Source: Arcobacteraceae bacterium (GTDB lineage Bacteria > Campylobacterota > Campylobacteria > Campylobacterales > Arcobacteraceae). Taken from it: a stretch of DNA of 64,000 nucleotides. Numbering within the stretch: the stretch's first letter is position 1; each line of letters starts with the position of its first letter. The DNA is taken from positions 62,001 to 126,000 of the forward strand of contig JAONGR010000001.1 in the NCBI GenBank assembly GCA_028375605.1. Direction: 5' to 3'. The notes beneath the pieces were generated by a model. That model saw only the letters and a list, made by a program, of their open reading frames with translations, searched no databases and was not told where the DNA came from. This document shows, piece after piece, positions 18,639 to 28,175 of the stretch. Both the position numbers and the translations under genes were made by a program.

Positions 18639-19574
18639 TTATTTAAAAGGAGAAAGTAACTTTGGATTTGTTACTAAATTTCTTACACCATGTGCATGAT
18701 CTTCTTTAAATGTATTTCCCTTACACCATTCTCCTACTGTATTAATATTTACTTTAGCTACTTTTGGTCTAACACTCCAAGATACTTGAAAAGGAGAACC
18801 TTTTTCATTATAACTAGGGCCAGTAGTTGATCCAGCATATTGAACTGGTGTTCCTGTATTATTTGGTATATTTAAAGCTTGATTAAAGCCATCTTTTACA
18901 CCATGTTTCGTAAGTTCATTAAAATCAAGTGCTTTCTCATCATTCACCAGTACATATACTTGTGTCTCAACTCGTAATTGAGGATTTTTAATAGATTCAC
19001 TTAAGCAAGAACCTAATGTTGGTCCAGGATTTACATTTGCTGTTGAATGCACATAATGTACTTCTATCGTATCACCTGAGCTTAATGCACCATGTGAACT
19101 TGGACAAATTTCTTTTTTAGGTACAAGTAATTCTGAATCTGTTAATGTACCATCATATTTATATCCACTTAAATAACCATGTCCATCACCATTTCCTGCA
19201 TATGTAGTAAATTCTCCGCCTTTATGCTCTGCATTTTTATGAAAATGTATATTACAAAGATTCATTTTTTCATAAGATGGTGCTTCTACAAATACTCTAT
19301 CATTTACTCCACTCTTTGAGTCAATATCTCTAGGAGATTGTGGTCCGTAGCCTTTTCCCTCAGTGTTTACTGCTAAATTTTTTCGTTGTTGTGTGATGAG
19401 ATCTTCTTTTTTAATCGATATCACTTCTTCATGTGATAAATCTTCATCTTTAATAGGCACTTTAATATGCTCTTTATTACACTCACAATCATGTTTTGCT
19501 GTATTTATAATTGCATTAAATAATACTAATGCAACCACTAACCAAAATAACCATTTTATAATCTTAAACCCCAT
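18639..19574 (-). CDS. Delta-class carbonic anhydrase homologue, membrane-anchored or exported
   Basis: 311 residues. Residues 7-24 are hydrophobic and act as an uncleaved anchor or signal, followed by a Cys-rich DCECN and a charged linker. The domain from about 95 has CNIHFHKNAEHKG (H110, H112) and DTIEVHYVH (H173), which by family pattern would be the three zinc-ligand histidines of delta carbonic anhydrase. GPTLGSCLSESIKNPQLRVE and the C-terminal EDHAHGVRNLVTNPKLL are also family-like. C107, C157, C190 and C284 could form disulfides. The reaction would be CO2 hydration on the outer side of the inner membrane. The family was first described in diatoms and other marine algae. Confidence 0.8.
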   Translation of the reverse strand: MGFKIIKWLFWLVVALVLFNAIINTAKHDCECNKEHIKVPIKDEDLSHEEVISIKKEDLITQQRKNLAVNTEGKGYGPQSPRDIDSKSGVNDRVFVEAPSYEKMNLCNIHFHKNAEHKGGEFTTYAGNGDGHGYLSGYKYDGTLTDSELLVPKKEICPSSHGALSSGDTIEVHYVHSTANVNPGPTLGSCLSESIKNPQLRVETQVYVLVNDEKALDFNELTKHGVKDGFNQALNIPNNTGTPVQYAGSTTGPSYNEKGSPFQVSWSVRPKVAKVNINTVGEWCKGNTFKEDHAHGVRNLVTNPKLLSPFK

Positions 19575-19710
19575 AACTTTCCTTTATACTAATATTTAAA
19601 TTATTTATATATTATATTAAATAAGAGAAAGAAGCAAGTGCTTTTTTATAAGTTTTTCTTCTATTTATAATTTGTAACTGCACGAAACAATTTATTAATA
19701 AAAGTAAAAT

Positions 19711-20670
19711 TTAACTCTCAGTAAGTATCGAAATCCTATTATCTAATAACTCAACATAAAGTTCTTTTTTACCATTATATTGATAATTTTTTGTTTTATA
19801 TTTTTCATCCATAACTATCTTAAATAACTTTTTATTTAATTCATTTGGATAAGGAATAATGTTTATATTATAAAATTCAATTGTTTTCTTTTCATTTTTA
19901 TTAAAAACTCTTTTTTTATAGTTAGAGAACTTACGCAAAGACTGTCCATTAGATTTTTTAAAATCCTTAGCATAAAAAGATAAATAACTTGTTATATCAC
20001 TTTCTAACCACGCATCTCTCCACTGAAAAATACTTGATAACACAATACTCATATCATCTTTAGATACTGTAGATAATTTTTGTTCACTGATAACTAAAAC
20101 AGAATTTTCAATATTTATCGTTTCATCTAAATCTTTAATTTTTGTATTATCAAGTGCTATACATCCTTGAGTAAAATCATCTCTTTCTTGATTAAGTGGT
20201 AAGCCATGAATCCAAATACCATGCCCCGTTTTCCCTTGACTTTTATCATATAAATTTGGGTAGTTTGTAGTTAGAGCTAAAGGTCCATAAAATGGATCAA
20301 CGTTTGTAATTCTTCTTGTTAGCATATAGGCACCAATTGGAGTTTTTAAATCTCCTTCTACCTTTTTATCACCTTTTGCTTTTCCTACAAAAACATCTGA
20401 ATTAAATAATTCTGATTTTGACTTTGTATCATATAATTTAATATCTTTTAAATCTTTTTGGCAAATCATTAAATACCTAATCGATTCGTAATATCCATTT
20501 ATTACTTCTTTGTTTTTTAAGTTGTAGTCCCAGTAAGTTTTTGTTTTTAATTGATTTGCAATCTCTTTTTCAACTGCATGAATACCTTTTGTTCGATATA
20601 ACTCAATAATATCAATGGGAATTGCATAAAGAGAATTTGTGATTAAAAAAAATAATAAAAGATACTTCAT
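19711..20670 (-). CDS. csd6: Csd6/Pgp2-like L,D-carboxypeptidase or transpeptidase with NTF2-like tail
   Basis: 319 residues with a short signal peptide. Residues about 75-195 form a YkuD catalytic domain with H155 (GIWIHG) and the nucleophile Cys170 in FTQGCIALD. The residue before QGC is Thr, as against the usual Ser. Residues about 205-315 look NTF2-like (IFQWRDAWLESDITSYLSFY). This three-part layout is that of Helicobacter Csd6 and Campylobacter Pgp2, which trim peptidoglycan tetrapeptides to set helical cell shape. It is divergent from a Csd3/Pgp3-like gene across 70 bp. Confidence 0.85.
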   Translation of the reverse strand: MKYLLLFFLITNSLYAIPIDIIELYRTKGIHAVEKEIANQLKTKTYWDYNLKNKEVINGYYESIRYLMICQKDLKDIKLYDTKSKSELFNSDVFVGKAKGDKKVEGDLKTPIGAYMLTRRITNVDPFYGPLALTTNYPNLYDKSQGKTGHGIWIHGLPLNQERDDFTQGCIALDNTKIKDLDETINIENSVLVISEQKLSTVSKDDMSIVLSSIFQWRDAWLESDITSYLSFYAKDFKKSNGQSLRKFSNYKKRVFNKNEKKTIEFYNINIIPYPNELNKKLFKIVMDEKYKTKNYQYNGKKELYVELLDNRISILTES

Positions 20671-20740
20671 TTATATAGCCTATAGTTTAAGATATGAAAT
20701 TGTATAATAATAGCCTTTAAATTACACAAAAGAGTTTTAT

Positions 20741-21898
20741 TTGAAAATTATATTATCCCTTATTTTAACATTTACAGTACATTTTGCATCTAGCCTACAA
20801 GAAGAAGTATGGTGGAAAGGCGAAAGCCTATTAACTTTTTTTGAAAAACATAAAATTCCTCAAGATGTATATTTTAACCTTTCTAAAACAGATAAAGAGC
20901 TCTGTAGTGAAATATATGCAGGTGTTCTGTATCAAATGCTGGTTGATGAAAAAGGAAAAGTAGATCAAGTACTTATCCCTATTAGTGATGTAATGCAAAT
21001 TCATATTTTTAAAGATAGTGAATCTAAATTCATACTAGACATTATACCAATCGAATTTCAAGAAATAACGCAAACTATTACAATACCAATTAAATATTCT
21101 CCATATCAAGATATCGTTGATACAACAGGAAATAAAGCATTAGCAAATGAATTCATCATTGCATTTAGAAAATCTGTAGACTTTACACGATTAAGAAAAG
21201 ATAATTTAGTATCTATAAAATTCAAACAAAAAATTAGAATGGGAAGATATTTTGGAACACCTGAAATAATAGGTGCTTCAGTACAAGTAAGAAATAAGTT
21301 TTACTATATTTTTCAAAACCAAGATGACAAAAGATATTATAATGAAGAAGCTAAAAGTTTAGGAAGTTTCTTACTAAGAACCCCGCTAAGATATACAAGA
21401 ATATCTAGTAAATTTACGCTTAAGAGATACCATCCTATTTTAAAAAGATACCGTGCTCATCTTGGTGTTGATTTTGCTGCACCAACAGGAAGAAGAGTTA
21501 ATGCAACTGCCGATGGAAAAATTATCCACAAGGGCAGAAAAGGTGGTTACGGAAAAACAGTTATGATACGTCATAAAAATGGTCTTAGATCACTTTATGC
21601 ACATCTTAATAGTTTTAATAATAAAATTAAAGTTGGTTCATACGTAAAGCAAGGGCAATTCATAGGTAGAGTTGGAACAACAGGACGAAGTACCGGTCCA
21701 CATCTACACTTTGGATTATATAAAAATGGACGTGCTATTGATCCTTTAAGAGTTATAAGTGTTACGAAAACAAAACTAAGTGGTAAAAAAAGAAAAGACT
21801 TCTTAAAGATTGTTAAAAAAGTCAAATCTGAATTAAATCAACTTGATGGAAATAAGCCATTAAAAATAGAAAAATTTGAGTTAAGTTACAAAATTTAA
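20741..21898 (+). CDS. pgp3: Csd3/Pgp3-like M23 peptidoglycan endopeptidase/carboxypeptidase
   Basis: 385 residues with a signal peptide. The start is a TTG at 20741; no in-frame ATG keeps the signal sequence. Two beta-rich N-terminal domains precede a LytM/M23 domain: zinc ligands H240, D244 (HLGVDFAAPTG) and H323 (PHLHFGLY), with H288 (YAHL) and H321 as catalytic histidines. The segment TPLRYTRISSKFTLKRYHP before the catalytic domain is typical of Csd3/Pgp3. These enzymes cleave DD-crosslinks and pentapeptides and are needed for cell curvature. mgtE begins 11 bp downstream. Confidence 0.88.
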   Translation: MKIILSLILTFTVHFASSLQEEVWWKGESLLTFFEKHKIPQDVYFNLSKTDKELCSEIYAGVLYQMLVDEKGKVDQVLIPISDVMQIHIFKDSESKFILDIIPIEFQEITQTITIPIKYSPYQDIVDTTGNKALANEFIIAFRKSVDFTRLRKDNLVSIKFKQKIRMGRYFGTPEIIGASVQVRNKFYYIFQNQDDKRYYNEEAKSLGSFLLRTPLRYTRISSKFTLKRYHPILKRYRAHLGVDFAAPTGRRVNATADGKIIHKGRKGGYGKTVMIRHKNGLRSLYAHLNSFNNKIKVGSYVKQGQFIGRVGTTGRSTGPHLHFGLYKNGRAIDPLRVISVTKTKLSGKKRKDFLKIVKKVKSELNQLDGNKPLKIEKFELSYKI

Positions 21899-21909
21899 AG
21901 GGGTTATGC

Positions 21910-23262
21910 ATGGATAATAAAAATATTGAAATTGATCTGGATACAATCCAAAACAACTTTGATGAATTTCATCCTTCCGACATTGCCGATAGCCTAAAAA
22001 AAATAAGTAAAAAAGATAGAGAAAAGTTTTATGAAGTTCTTCATAAAATACCTGATGAAATACTAGGTGAAGTTTTACTTGAACTTCCAGAATCATTAAG
22101 AGACAAAGCATATAAATCATTATCAAATACTCAAATTTCTCAAGCCTTAGAAGAGCTTGAAACAGATGATGCAACCGATATTATACAAGATATTGAAGAT
22201 ATTGATGAACAAAAAGCAAAAGATATTTTAAATTCTCTTGATCAAGAAGATCAAGATGATATTAACTGGCTTAAGAAATATGATGAAAATGAAGCTGGTG
22301 CATATATGCAAATTGAGCTTTTTAGTGCTCATAAAAAAGAAACAATTCAAGACTCAGTTAATAGACTCAAAATAATGAAAAAAAATGATGAGATAGAAAA
22401 TATACATCAAGTTTTTATTATAGATGATGGTCAAATTCTAATTGGTTCTATAGGGTTAGAAGACCTTCTAACATATGATTTTACATTAACATATCAAGAT
22501 ATATTAACAAGCGATGTAGAAAATAGTTATAAACCATTTTCAGTTGTCGGAGATGATGATATAGATGAAGTTGTAAAACAATTTGAGAGTTATAATCTTT
22601 CAGTTGTAGCTGTCACTGGATATAAAAATAGACTATTAGGAAGAATAACTTCAGATGATATTTTAGATGTTGTAGAACAAAGTGCTACAGAGCAAATGTA
22701 TCAATTAGCTGGGGTAAATGATGAATCAGAACAGGAAGAAGAACTTTTCCAAACAGGGAAAAAGAGAGCCTCTTGGTTATTTATAAATCTATTAACTGCC
22801 ATTTTAGCCTCACTTGTTATTGGACTCTTTGATGAAACACTTAAAGAGTTCATTGCATTAGCAATTCTTATGCCAATAGTTGCTTCAATGGGTGGAAATG
22901 CTGGTACTCAAACTCTTGCCGTTATGGTTAGACAGTTGGCACTTGGTGATATTGATGATGATAATGGAAAAGATGCTATTAAAAAAGAGGTTTTAATTGC
23001 ATTATTAAATGGCTTTTTATTTGCAAGTATATTAGGTGTAATTGCGGCAGTCTGGTTTGAGAATATTATGCTAGGATTTGTTATCGCCTTATCTATGGTA
23101 ATTACTTTATTTTGTGCTGGTTTTTTTGGTTCAATTATTCCTCTTGCATTAAAAAAAATGGATATAGATCCAGCAATTGGAAGTACTGTATTACTAACAA
23201 CAGTGACTGACATAATGGGCTTTTTTAGTTTTCTTGCACTTGCAAAATATATTTTAATGTAA
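21910..23262 (+). CDS. mgtE: Magnesium transporter MgtE
   Basis: 450 residues with the full MgtE plan: N-terminal helical domain (about 1-130, acidic, with HPSDIADSLKK), paired CBS domains (about 135-265), a plug helix and five transmembrane helices (about 285-450) including the pore motif PIVASMGGNAGTQTLAVMVR. MgtE is a Mg2+-gated inner-membrane channel. Acidic residues around LEELETDDATDIIQDIEDID would sense cytosolic Mg2+. It follows the M23 peptidase by 11 bp and is followed at 10 bp by a small thioredoxin gene, so all are likely on one transcript. Confidence 0.93.
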   Translation: MDNKNIEIDLDTIQNNFDEFHPSDIADSLKKISKKDREKFYEVLHKIPDEILGEVLLELPESLRDKAYKSLSNTQISQALEELETDDATDIIQDIEDIDEQKAKDILNSLDQEDQDDINWLKKYDENEAGAYMQIELFSAHKKETIQDSVNRLKIMKKNDEIENIHQVFIIDDGQILIGSIGLEDLLTYDFTLTYQDILTSDVENSYKPFSVVGDDDIDEVVKQFESYNLSVVAVTGYKNRLLGRITSDDILDVVEQSATEQMYQLAGVNDESEQEEELFQTGKKRASWLFINLLTAILASLVIGLFDETLKEFIALAILMPIVASMGGNAGTQTLAVMVRQLALGDIDDDNGKDAIKKEVLIALLNGFLFASILGVIAAVWFENIMLGFVIALSMVITLFCAGFFGSIIPLALKKMDIDPAIGSTVLLTTVTDIMGFFSFLALAKYILM

Positions 23263-23272
23263 AGATACTCTA

Positions 23273-23590
23273 ATGACTATTCAAGAAGTAGAAAATAAGA
23301 TACAAACAACTGAAGCCATACTCATTTATTTTAGTGGAGAAAACTGTGGGGTTTGTCAAGCATTAAAACCGAAAATACAATCCTCTTTTGAAATTAATTT
23401 TCCCAAGATAGAGCAATACTTTATCAATGCTACTCAACATCCAAAAATAGCTGCACACTTTAGTATTTTTACCATCCCTTCAGTGTTAGTCTATTTTGAG
23501 GGGAAAGAGATAAAACGAGAAAGTAGACATATATCAGTAGATCAACTAACTCAAAATACAAAACGTTCTTATGAATTATTTTTTAATTAA
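23273..23590 (+). CDS. Small thioredoxin-family protein
   Basis: 105 residues of thioredoxin fold with a redox motif C25-G-V-C28 (ENCGVCQALKPKI) and the cis-proline segment IFTIPSVLVYFEG. No signal peptide is seen, so it is cytosolic. The motif CGVC is not the CGPC of housekeeping thioredoxin, so it is probably a specialised thiol oxidoreductase. It is closely spaced after mgtE and before the haem-binding gene, but a functional link to either is not evident. Confidence 0.85.
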   Translation: MTIQEVENKIQTTEAILIYFSGENCGVCQALKPKIQSSFEINFPKIEQYFINATQHPKIAAHFSIFTIPSVLVYFEGKEIKRESRHISVDQLTQNTKRSYELFFN

Positions 23591-23602
23591 AAAGGTTAAT
23601 AC

Positions 23603-24025
23603 GTGAAAAATTTCCTATATATAGTTTTTATTATTTTAATATTATTACAGTTTATACCGACAAAAGTAGAAAACCCTAAAACAGATAAAAATCTTGAAAT
23701 AAAAGTATCTTCTGAATTAAGTACTATTTTTAAGCGCTCTTGTTATGACTGTCACTCAAATGAGGTAAAACTACCTTGGTATAATTCTATAGCACCCGCT
23801 TCATTTTATATTCAACGGCATGTTAATTTAGGAAGACAATGGCTAAATTTTTCAACATGGGAAAACTATACAGAAGAAGAAAAAGATAAAAAGCTAAAAG
23901 GTATATTTAGAACTGTATATGCTGCAATGCCTTTGGCTAGTTATGTTTCCTTACATAAAGAAGCAAAACTTACAAAAGAAGAGATAAAACTAATAAGAGA
24001 TTGGACAGGAAAAGCACCTTTTTAA
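23603..24025 (+). CDS. Haem-binding domain protein (single CxxCH, exported)
   Basis: 140 residues starting at a GTG (23603) behind AAAGG. An N-terminal hydrophobic helix (residues 3-19) anchors or exports the protein. C47-Y-D-C50-H51 (SCYDCHSNE) is a c-type haem attachment site, followed by LPWYNSIAPASFYIQRHV and NFSTWENYTEEEK, segments characteristic of the haem-binding domain family (PF14376-like). The likely site is the periplasm; the electron-transfer partner is unknown. Confidence 0.82.
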   Translation: MKNFLYIVFIILILLQFIPTKVENPKTDKNLEIKVSSELSTIFKRSCYDCHSNEVKLPWYNSIAPASFYIQRHVNLGRQWLNFSTWENYTEEEKDKKLKGIFRTVYAAMPLASYVSLHKEAKLTKEEIKLIRDWTGKAPF

Positions 24026-24073
24026 TTCCATAAAAGAGTAATAATAACTAAAATAAGTGTATAATATTATATT

Positions 24074-25684
24074 ATGAATTTATTTAAACAATACTCCATT
24101 AAAGCAAAAATTAAAATTATTGCTTTTAGTGCAATAGTTATTATTATTTCAATGTTACTATCTTTAATACTACTTTTTAATTATTTTGATAAAAGAGAAG
24201 AACGTTTTCAAAAAAATCAACACATGATTCAAAAAATTTCTCAGGATTTCCAGTCACAACTTCTCAAAGAAACACAGATGAAAACATCCCAAAACCAAAT
24301 CAATAACTATTTTAATAATTTACAAACATACTCTAATAGAACGAAACATCTCAATAGTAAAAATACTACACACAGTCTTTTACATACTTTTATTTTACTC
24401 CTTAGTATTTTACTCGTTCTTTTTATGTTTTTTGGATATCACCTCAATCAAACAATCACAAAATCACTAGTATCTTTACGATTTGGTATGTCAAACTTTT
24501 TTAATTACATTATCAATAATAAAGAAGAGATTGAAAAAATAGAGATAATTTATGAAGATGAAATAGGTGAAATACTCCACTATATCAATAATCATATTAA
24601 TGAAGTTAAAGAAATTATGATTCATGAACGAGAGTTTAATAGCCAACTAACAAGAAATATTGATGTAAAAACAGAACTGTTAATGGAAAAATCTAACTAT
24701 TTAGAACAATATAAAAACATGATAGACCAAGCCGAAGCAGTAATCCAATTTGATATGTTTGGAAATATTGTAGATACAAATGAACATTATTGTAACTTAT
24801 CTCAGTATTCAAAGGAAGAACTCATAGGAGAACCTATTGTAAACTTTATCAATAGCAAAAATCCAAATAGTGAATTTCATGATGAGATTACTACCGTTAT
24901 AAAAGAGGGAACAATATATAAAGGAATAAATAGTGATTTGTCAAAAAGTGGAGAAACATTTACTACCCAAACAGTGATTTTACCTATGCTAGATAAAGAT
25001 GGGATTATAGAATACTTTTTTTGTATTCGAACTGATATAACAGAACTCAAAACATTAACCGATGAGATAATTGCAACACAAAAAGATGTTATATCAACAA
25101 TGGGAGAAATAGGAGAGAGCAGATCCAAAGAGACAGGATTACATGTAAAAAGGGTTGCTGAATACTCTCGTTTATTAGGACGTTTAAGTGGACTAAAGGA
25201 AGAGGAATGTGATTTAATTTATAATGCATCGCCAATGCATGATATAGGAAAAATCGCTATTCCAGATAGTATTCTTAAAAAACCTGCAAAGCTCACAACT
25301 GATGAATTTGAAATAATGAAAACCCATGCACGATTAGGTTATGATATGTTAAAAAACTCTAAACGTGATATTTTAAGTGCGGCTGCAATTATCGCACATG
25401 AGCATCATGAAAAATATAATGGTACAGGTTATCCTAATAATAAAAAGGGTGAAGATATACATATTTTCGGTAGAATAACAGCTATTGCTGATATATTTGA
25501 TGCCTTAGGTAGTCATCGTTGTTACAAAAACGCATGGCCATTACATGAAATAATTGAATTTCTTACTAATGAGAAAGGGAAACATCTAGACCCTAAATTA
25601 GTTGATTTATTTATAGAAAATATTGATGATTTTTTAGAAATTCGAGATAGACTTAAAGATACACCTGAAGAGATAGTATTATAA
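24074..25684 (+). CDS. Membrane PAS/HD-GYP domain signalling protein
   Basis: 536 residues: transmembrane helix 1 (about 12-37), a short periplasmic loop, transmembrane helix 2 (about 103-123), a HAMP-like/coiled linker, a PAS domain (about 215-325) and an HD-GYP domain (about 340-530). HD-GYP residues present: H389-D390 (HDIGK), H442, H444-H445-E446 and NGTGYP (449-454), plus D473 in IADIFDALGS. It should hydrolyse c-di-GMP in response to an external or redox cue. Its 3' end overlaps that of the convergent histidine kinase by 6 bp. Confidence 0.9.
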   Translation: MNLFKQYSIKAKIKIIAFSAIVIIISMLLSLILLFNYFDKREERFQKNQHMIQKISQDFQSQLLKETQMKTSQNQINNYFNNLQTYSNRTKHLNSKNTTHSLLHTFILLLSILLVLFMFFGYHLNQTITKSLVSLRFGMSNFFNYIINNKEEIEKIEIIYEDEIGEILHYINNHINEVKEIMIHEREFNSQLTRNIDVKTELLMEKSNYLEQYKNMIDQAEAVIQFDMFGNIVDTNEHYCNLSQYSKEELIGEPIVNFINSKNPNSEFHDEITTVIKEGTIYKGINSDLSKSGETFTTQTVILPMLDKDGIIEYFFCIRTDITELKTLTDEIIATQKDVISTMGEIGESRSKETGLHVKRVAEYSRLLGRLSGLKEEECDLIYNASPMHDIGKIAIPDSILKKPAKLTTDEFEIMKTHARLGYDMLKNSKRDILSAAAIIAHEHHEKYNGTGYPNNKKGEDIHIFGRITAIADIFDALGSHRCYKNAWPLHEIIEFLTNEKGKHLDPKLVDLFIENIDDFLEIRDRLKDTPEEIVL

Positions 25685-27556
25685 CTTATATATTGGAAAA
25701 TAGATTGAAAAACTAGCACCATAGTAATCAATACTGTCTATAATAAAATCTTTGTTTATAACATCTATTTTTGCACCCATATTTTTTAAAATATTATGGG
25801 TCATAAACAATCCAAGTCCAGTACCTTGAGACTGATGTTTTGTAGTAAAATAAGGATCAAATATTTTTGCTAATATTTCTTTAGGTATCCCTTGTCCATT
25901 ATCATGAATAGTGACAATTAAATATTCTTCATTATTCACAATTGAAAGTTTAATATATCGAGGGTAGTTAACATCTAATGTTTTTAATACATCTGTAGCA
26001 TTATTTATAATATTTAAAAAAACTTGCACTACTTCATTTTCTATTCCCTTGATAACGGGATTGATACTCGAATACTCTTGTAATATTTTTATATTATGTG
26101 CTTTTAAATTTGCATTAATAATTGCAAGTGTTTTTTTACATGTATCTTCAATATTTACTTTAGTAATAAGCTTATCTGTTTTTAAAAAGTTTTGAAAACT
26201 TTCTATTGTTGTACTTAAAAAACTGGTATTTTCTACTATATTGTCTAATTCTACTATAACATCATCTTTATTTACAATATCAAGTTCGTAGTCAATCTTA
26301 ATCCCTCCAGCAGCAACAGAAATTGCAGTTAAGGGTTGTCTCCATTGGTGTGCTATATTACCAATCATTTCACCCATTGAAGCCATTTTTGTTTGTTCTG
26401 AAAGTACTTTTTCATGTTTTTTGACATCTGTAATATCCAAAATAGCAATAATTTTTAAAATCTTATTTTCAAGAAGAATATTTCTCTCTTTAATCTGAAC
26501 ATCATACACACTACCATCATCTGAAATAATCGTGTCTTCAAAATTATGATCTACTGTATCTTCTAAAAGTTCTTCTTTATGCTTTTGTGATATATCAGTA
26601 AAAATATCAAATATTTGTTTCTGTAAGATTGTTTCTTTTGATTCTTTCCCTAAGATATTAACCGCTTCATTATTACAATTTATGCAAATATTATTTTCAA
26701 AAATAAACATTCCACCAATTGATGAATCTAATAATTCCTTAAAACGTTTTAGATTATTTTCAATTTCTTGTTTTTGTTCTATATTAATAATTCTTTGTCG
26801 TGATGAATGTACTAAAATATCTATTTTTAATAAAAATTCTTCATACAAATATGGTTTCATAAGAAAATCTTTTGCACCTCTTTTTAAAGTATCTCTAACG
26901 ATAGATGGATTTTTATTCTCAGATAAAGCTAAAACAGAAAACTTATTGAACATATACATATCTCGCAAGCCTTCTAATAGGTCTAATGCATTTATATCAG
27001 TAATTTCCATATCCAAGACAAGTAAAGAGATAGTATCTGCCTTGAGTAGTTCTAATCCATCCTTGGCAGAACAAGTACTAAGAACATTATAGTTTCGTTG
27101 TTTAAGTATCTTTTCTAAGTTTTGGCGTAATTCTTCTGATTTATCTATGATTAGAATCGTTTCTTTTTTATTTGAATACAATGAATATATTGTTTCTACA
27201 ATATCATCAACTATATGATTTACTTTTTGACTTGTCAGATGATAATCTAATATCCCCTGAGAAAAATACACTTCTCTCTTTTCACCTATATCTTCGGAAC
27301 TTAAAAGTATAACTTTACTTACTGTTTGTTCAGTTATATATTCAAATATTTTAGTAGAAGTAGTATCATCAAAATCGATATTTAATAATATCAAATCAAA
27401 TATCACATTAGAACTTTTGATACAGTTTATGATTTCACTTTCTTCAAATATTTGTACAGTTTTGAACTTATATTCTTCTATTTTAGATGAGAGTTTATTA
27501 TTAAAATCTTTATTATTATCAATAATTAAAATAGTGAATTTTTTATTATTTATCAT
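25679..27556 (-). CDS. Histidine kinase with two N-terminal receiver domains and a PAS domain
   Basis: 625 residues. Receiver 1 (about 8-125) is degenerate: where the phospho-Asp is expected the sequence reads LILLNID, with Asn. Receiver 2 (about 132-250) keeps the acceptor in LLVLDMEITD and the lysine in FLMKPY. A PAS domain (about 265-380) follows, then the H-box GEMIGNIAHQWRQPL and the ATPase domain (VVQVFLNIINNATD, DNGQGIPKE, GTGLGLFM). No transmembrane segment is seen, so it is a cytosolic kinase. Its partner regulator is not adjacent. Being convergent with the HD-GYP gene suggests, but does not prove, a shared pathway. Confidence 0.9.
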   Translation of the reverse strand: MINNKKFTILIIDNNKDFNNKLSSKIEEYKFKTVQIFEESEIINCIKSSNVIFDLILLNIDFDDTTSTKIFEYITEQTVSKVILLSSEDIGEKREVYFSQGILDYHLTSQKVNHIVDDIVETIYSLYSNKKETILIIDKSEELRQNLEKILKQRNYNVLSTCSAKDGLELLKADTISLLVLDMEITDINALDLLEGLRDMYMFNKFSVLALSENKNPSIVRDTLKRGAKDFLMKPYLYEEFLLKIDILVHSSRQRIINIEQKQEIENNLKRFKELLDSSIGGMFIFENNICINCNNEAVNILGKESKETILQKQIFDIFTDISQKHKEELLEDTVDHNFEDTIISDDGSVYDVQIKERNILLENKILKIIAILDITDVKKHEKVLSEQTKMASMGEMIGNIAHQWRQPLTAISVAAGGIKIDYELDIVNKDDVIVELDNIVENTSFLSTTIESFQNFLKTDKLITKVNIEDTCKKTLAIINANLKAHNIKILQEYSSINPVIKGIENEVVQVFLNIINNATDVLKTLDVNYPRYIKLSIVNNEEYLIVTIHDNGQGIPKEILAKIFDPYFTTKHQSQGTGLGLFMTHNILKNMGAKIDVINKDFIIDSIDYYGASFSIYFPIYKL

Positions 27557-27580
27557 ACTACCATTTTATCTAAATATCTG

Positions 27581-28141
27581 TTAAATTTTAAAATAACGAA
27601 TTGAAGCAAAACCCTTCGCATGGCTCTTTATAATTTCTTCTATATGGTCATTTGTGATTATTCCACCCAAAGCAAATATTGAAAAAGTAGGTGTTTGATA
27701 TTTATGTACAATATTTTGTAAATTCTGAATCCCTTTGGGAGCACCTTTTTTTTCTTTATAAAAAATGGGTGAATATGTTACCGCATCTGTTCTAAATTTT
27801 TGAGAAAATGAAACTTCTTCTTCTGTATGACAACTAATAATCGTAAATAGTTTTGAGTTACTAAATTCTTCTAAACAATCAAACTGTAAAGAATTTAAGT
27901 GTATACCATCAAAACCTAATTCTTTACAAAGTTCGATATCTGAATTTATCAATACTTTTTTTATATTATAATCTCTACATATTTTAAGACATATTTGGGC
28001 TAGTTCTTTTTTGTTCAAAGATGTTTTATCTCTAAAACATACTATATCAATATTGTGATTATCTAAAGTGTTACGAAGAGACTTTTCAAATTCGATTGGA
28101 GTATCACCAAATTCAATTGGATCGGTTATAAAATAAGACAT
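27581..28141 (-). CDS. Thiamine phosphate synthase family protein (ThiE/TenI-like)
   Basis: About 186 residues of a TIM-barrel ThiE/TenI-type protein: YFITDP at the start, IVCFRDK where ThiE has QLREK, FDGIHLN, then TYSPIFYKEKKGAPKG and FALGGI. It would join the pyrimidine and thiazole halves of thiamine, or act as a TenI-type isomerase; the divergent motifs leave this open. I place the start at the ATG at 28141, where family similarity begins. A longer reading from 28189 would translate through a terminator hairpin. The ATG follows directly on that hairpin's T-run, so expression may depend on read-through. Confidence 0.72.
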   Translation of the reverse strand: MSYFITDPIEFGDTPIEFEKSLRNTLDNHNIDIVCFRDKTSLNKKELAQICLKICRDYNIKKVLINSDIELCKELGFDGIHLNSLQFDCLEEFSNSKLFTIISCHTEEEVSFSQKFRTDAVTYSPIFYKEKKGAPKGIQNLQNIVHKYQTPTFSIFALGGIITNDHIEEIIKSHAKGFASIRYFKI

Positions 28142-28142
28142 A

Positions 28143-28175
28143 AAAAAAGGAGGCTTTTTGAAAGCCTCCTTTTTT
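28143..28175 (-). terminator. Strong terminator between atpB and the ThiE-like gene
   Basis: A perfect 15-bp stem (28143-28157 with 28161-28175, core GGAGGCTTT/AAAGCCTCC) with a 3-nt loop and T-run. The T-run on the minus strand abuts the ATG of the ThiE-like gene. Confidence 0.85.
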
